NCBI GenBank assembly: GCA_905182175.1
Contig: CAJJAT010000006.1
Coordinates: 33,521 to 97,520, forward strand
Length of the DNA stretch: 64,000 nucleotides
Origin: Flavobacteriales bacterium UBA1494
GTDB lineage: Bacteria > Bacteroidota > Bacteroidia > Flavobacteriales_E > Vicingaceae
Reading direction: 5' to 3'
Part shown: positions 62,976-64,000 of the stretch, one piece after another
How the letters are laid out: each line of letters begins with the position of its first letter
How positions within the stretch are numbered: position 1 is the first letter of the stretch
Notes under the pieces: model-generated
Databases searched by the model: none
Told to the model about the DNA's origin: nothing
Seen by the model: the letters and a program-made list of their open reading frames with translations, nothing else
Program-made: the position numbers and the translations under genes

Positions 62976-64000
62976 TCACTTTCCATTTAAATAATTCCTC
63001 AGATACTCAAAATGAGAATTTAAGTCCCCATTTTTTACTATAGATGCACGGTCTATAATATTGTCAGGATCATTACCCAACAATGCAGGAAGTATATTTT
63101 TCAGCAACTCTCCGCCAAAATCCTCAGAGGCATCCTTTGGCAACTCACAAGGTAAATTATCTACAGCCATTACAGTTATGGTGTCTTTCGTAATTTCTGT
63201 TACTTCTTGCAACGTGCTTTTATCTACTTCATATAAAGGGTATGAAATAGTAGATGGTCTTATTGTAGATGGAATTGGACCGGCAATATCACAACTTATG
63301 TCGGCTATTACTTCTATATTAAAAACTCCTTGCATTAATTCTTGTTTCGTAAAAATAAAAGGTGCTTCAGCATCCCAATAATGACAAGGAATATACATAT
63401 TTGCTACTTCAGAAAACCTTCTAAAGTCGGATTCAAATCGACTAGGATGATCATATGCTTCTTTTCGTTCGAATGAGCTGTCGTCTAACTTTTTAAAATA
63501 CTCTTGAACAGACAATTGCGTAAAAACAGGTTCTTTAAAAGATTTATTTATAAAATCAGTGGGATCAACTTTTTTAACGCCCATTTTATTCAGCACCTCG
63601 ATAGCTCCTCCTGCTACTCTTCCAAGCCCAGTTAGTACGATTTTAAAATTATTTGGCAATTCAATATTAGGTAACTCCCCTTCCATCTCGGAACGATCTG
63701 CACATAAATTAGCAGGCTTTAAATTGAATTTTTTAGTTCTATGCCCGTAGGCTATAAAAGCGTTGTACGTTCCTACAATTCCTGCATAACGCCCAAAACC
63801 AACTAATCGCCTTCCATTTGGCTGAGTTAATACTTCGTAATCAACTAGCTGTACATTTTTATCGATTACAGCTTGTAACAAATCTCTGTTGTAAGGCTGC
63901 TCTTTAATAGTATGCGAAAAGAAAAAGTGTGTTTTATTAGGAATTAAATCCCCAACATTCACTTCTTTAACTCCAAAAATAATGTCTGCATTTTCTAAAC
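62976..64000 (-). CDS. Saccharopine dehydrogenase-like NAD(P) oxidoreductase (partial, 5' end outside window)
   Basis: The frame runs from TAA at 62976 past 63962 to the window edge (LENADIIFGVKEVNVGDLIP), so only the C-terminal 341 residues are seen. The AlaDH/PNT-type N-terminal half includes FFFSHTIKEQPYNRDLL, and the nucleotide domain has VLTGLGRVAGGAIEVLNKMG. Later, VADISCDIAGPIPSTIRPS and the acidic end LLGNDPDNIIDRAS are seen. Relatives are annotated as saccharopine dehydrogenase (L-lysine-forming) or a lysine/alanine dehydrogenase-like enzyme. The exact substrate is uncertain. Confidence 0.75.
   Translation of the reverse strand, partial: LENADIIFGVKEVNVGDLIPNKTHFFFSHTIKEQPYNRDLLQAVIDKNVQLVDYEVLTQPNGRRLVGFGRYAGIVGTYNAFIAYGHRTKKFNLKPANLCADRSEMEGELPNIELPNNFKIVLTGLGRVAGGAIEVLNKMGVKKVDPTDFINKSFKEPVFTQLSVQEYFKKLDDSSFERKEAYDHPSRFESDFRRFSEVANMYIPCHYWDAEAPFIFTKQELMQGVFNIEVIADISCDIAGPIPSTIRPSTISYPLYEVDKSTLQEVTEITKDTITVMAVDNLPCELPKDASEDFGGELLKNILPALLGNDPDNIIDRASIVKNGDLNSHFEYLRNYLNGK

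Noticed and set aside
1..64000. tRNA, rRNA, CRISPR arrays, IS elements or prophage genes
   Set aside because: None could be recognised on either strand; the holin-like gene at 48091 belongs to a cellular operon.

Overview
The window comes from an AT-rich member of the Bacteroidota, most likely a Flavobacteriia-like lineage. This is inferred from PorP/SprF and PKD-repeat proteins and a remnant type IX secretion (T9SS) sorting domain, a GldI-like lipoprotein isomerase, a TamL-type lipidated BamA homologue, a short RpoD without region 1.1, TAnnTTTG promoter boxes, and few purine-rich ribosome binding sites. No rRNA, tRNA, CRISPR array, transposase or phage module was recognised.

Region by region. 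1-4.9 kb: the end of a split transketolase converges on a paaE-A-B-C-D operon for phenylacetyl-CoA epoxidation, followed by a DUF2461 gene. 5-8.3 kb: a decayed YdeI-like gene, a YceI lipoprotein, and two adjacent broken genes (PepSY-like and DUF2490-like). 8.4-13.5 kb: a DEAD-box RNA helicase, a dispersed-repeat cluster, an MBL hydrolase, a mutarotase-like protein and AmtB. 13.9-21.6 kb: accessory genes (a TlpA-like thioredoxin, RecQ, an AI-2E family permease) mixed with orphan small genes, dispersed repeats and T9SS fragments. 21.6-24.7 kb: a gene graveyard holding an MBL hydrolase with two TGA codons at Trp positions and a DUF6090 remnant.

24.8-39.2 kb is a housekeeping block: cold-shock protein, SpoU methyltransferase divergent from a TamL-like outer-membrane protein, fbaB-accD, rpsO, pnp, rpoD, rpe, then an AddA/RecB-like helicase-nuclease and miaA on the other strand. 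39.3-42.6 kb is an MbnP / di-haem peroxidase locus whose upstream outer-membrane gene is clearly decayed. 42.6-49.9 kb holds a flavoprotein of the disulfide-reductase family without its redox cysteines, an nrnA-gldI-FKBP-FKBP operon, and a YtxH / holin-like / small protein / AI-2E permease envelope operon. 49.9-56.2 kb holds a PorP/SprF gene coupled by ATGA to a giant 5.3-kb PKD-TPR-PD40 reading frame that stays in one frame but has five internal stops. 56.2-64 kb: a DUF885 lipoprotein, a prolyl oligopeptidase with a downstream lipoprotein and outer-membrane protein, a dead PAP2 phosphatase, and a partial saccharopine-dehydrogenase-like gene.

The strongest overall signal is active gene decay: about ten recognisable pseudogenes, mainly of surface, secretion and accessory functions, beside intact core genes. 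Many of the nonsense codons can be explained by a single C-to-T or G-to-A transition. Two frameshifts lie in short homopolymers and could be sequencing errors. The second signal is a family of short palindromic intergenic repeats, one copy of which sits inside the loop of the pnp terminator.
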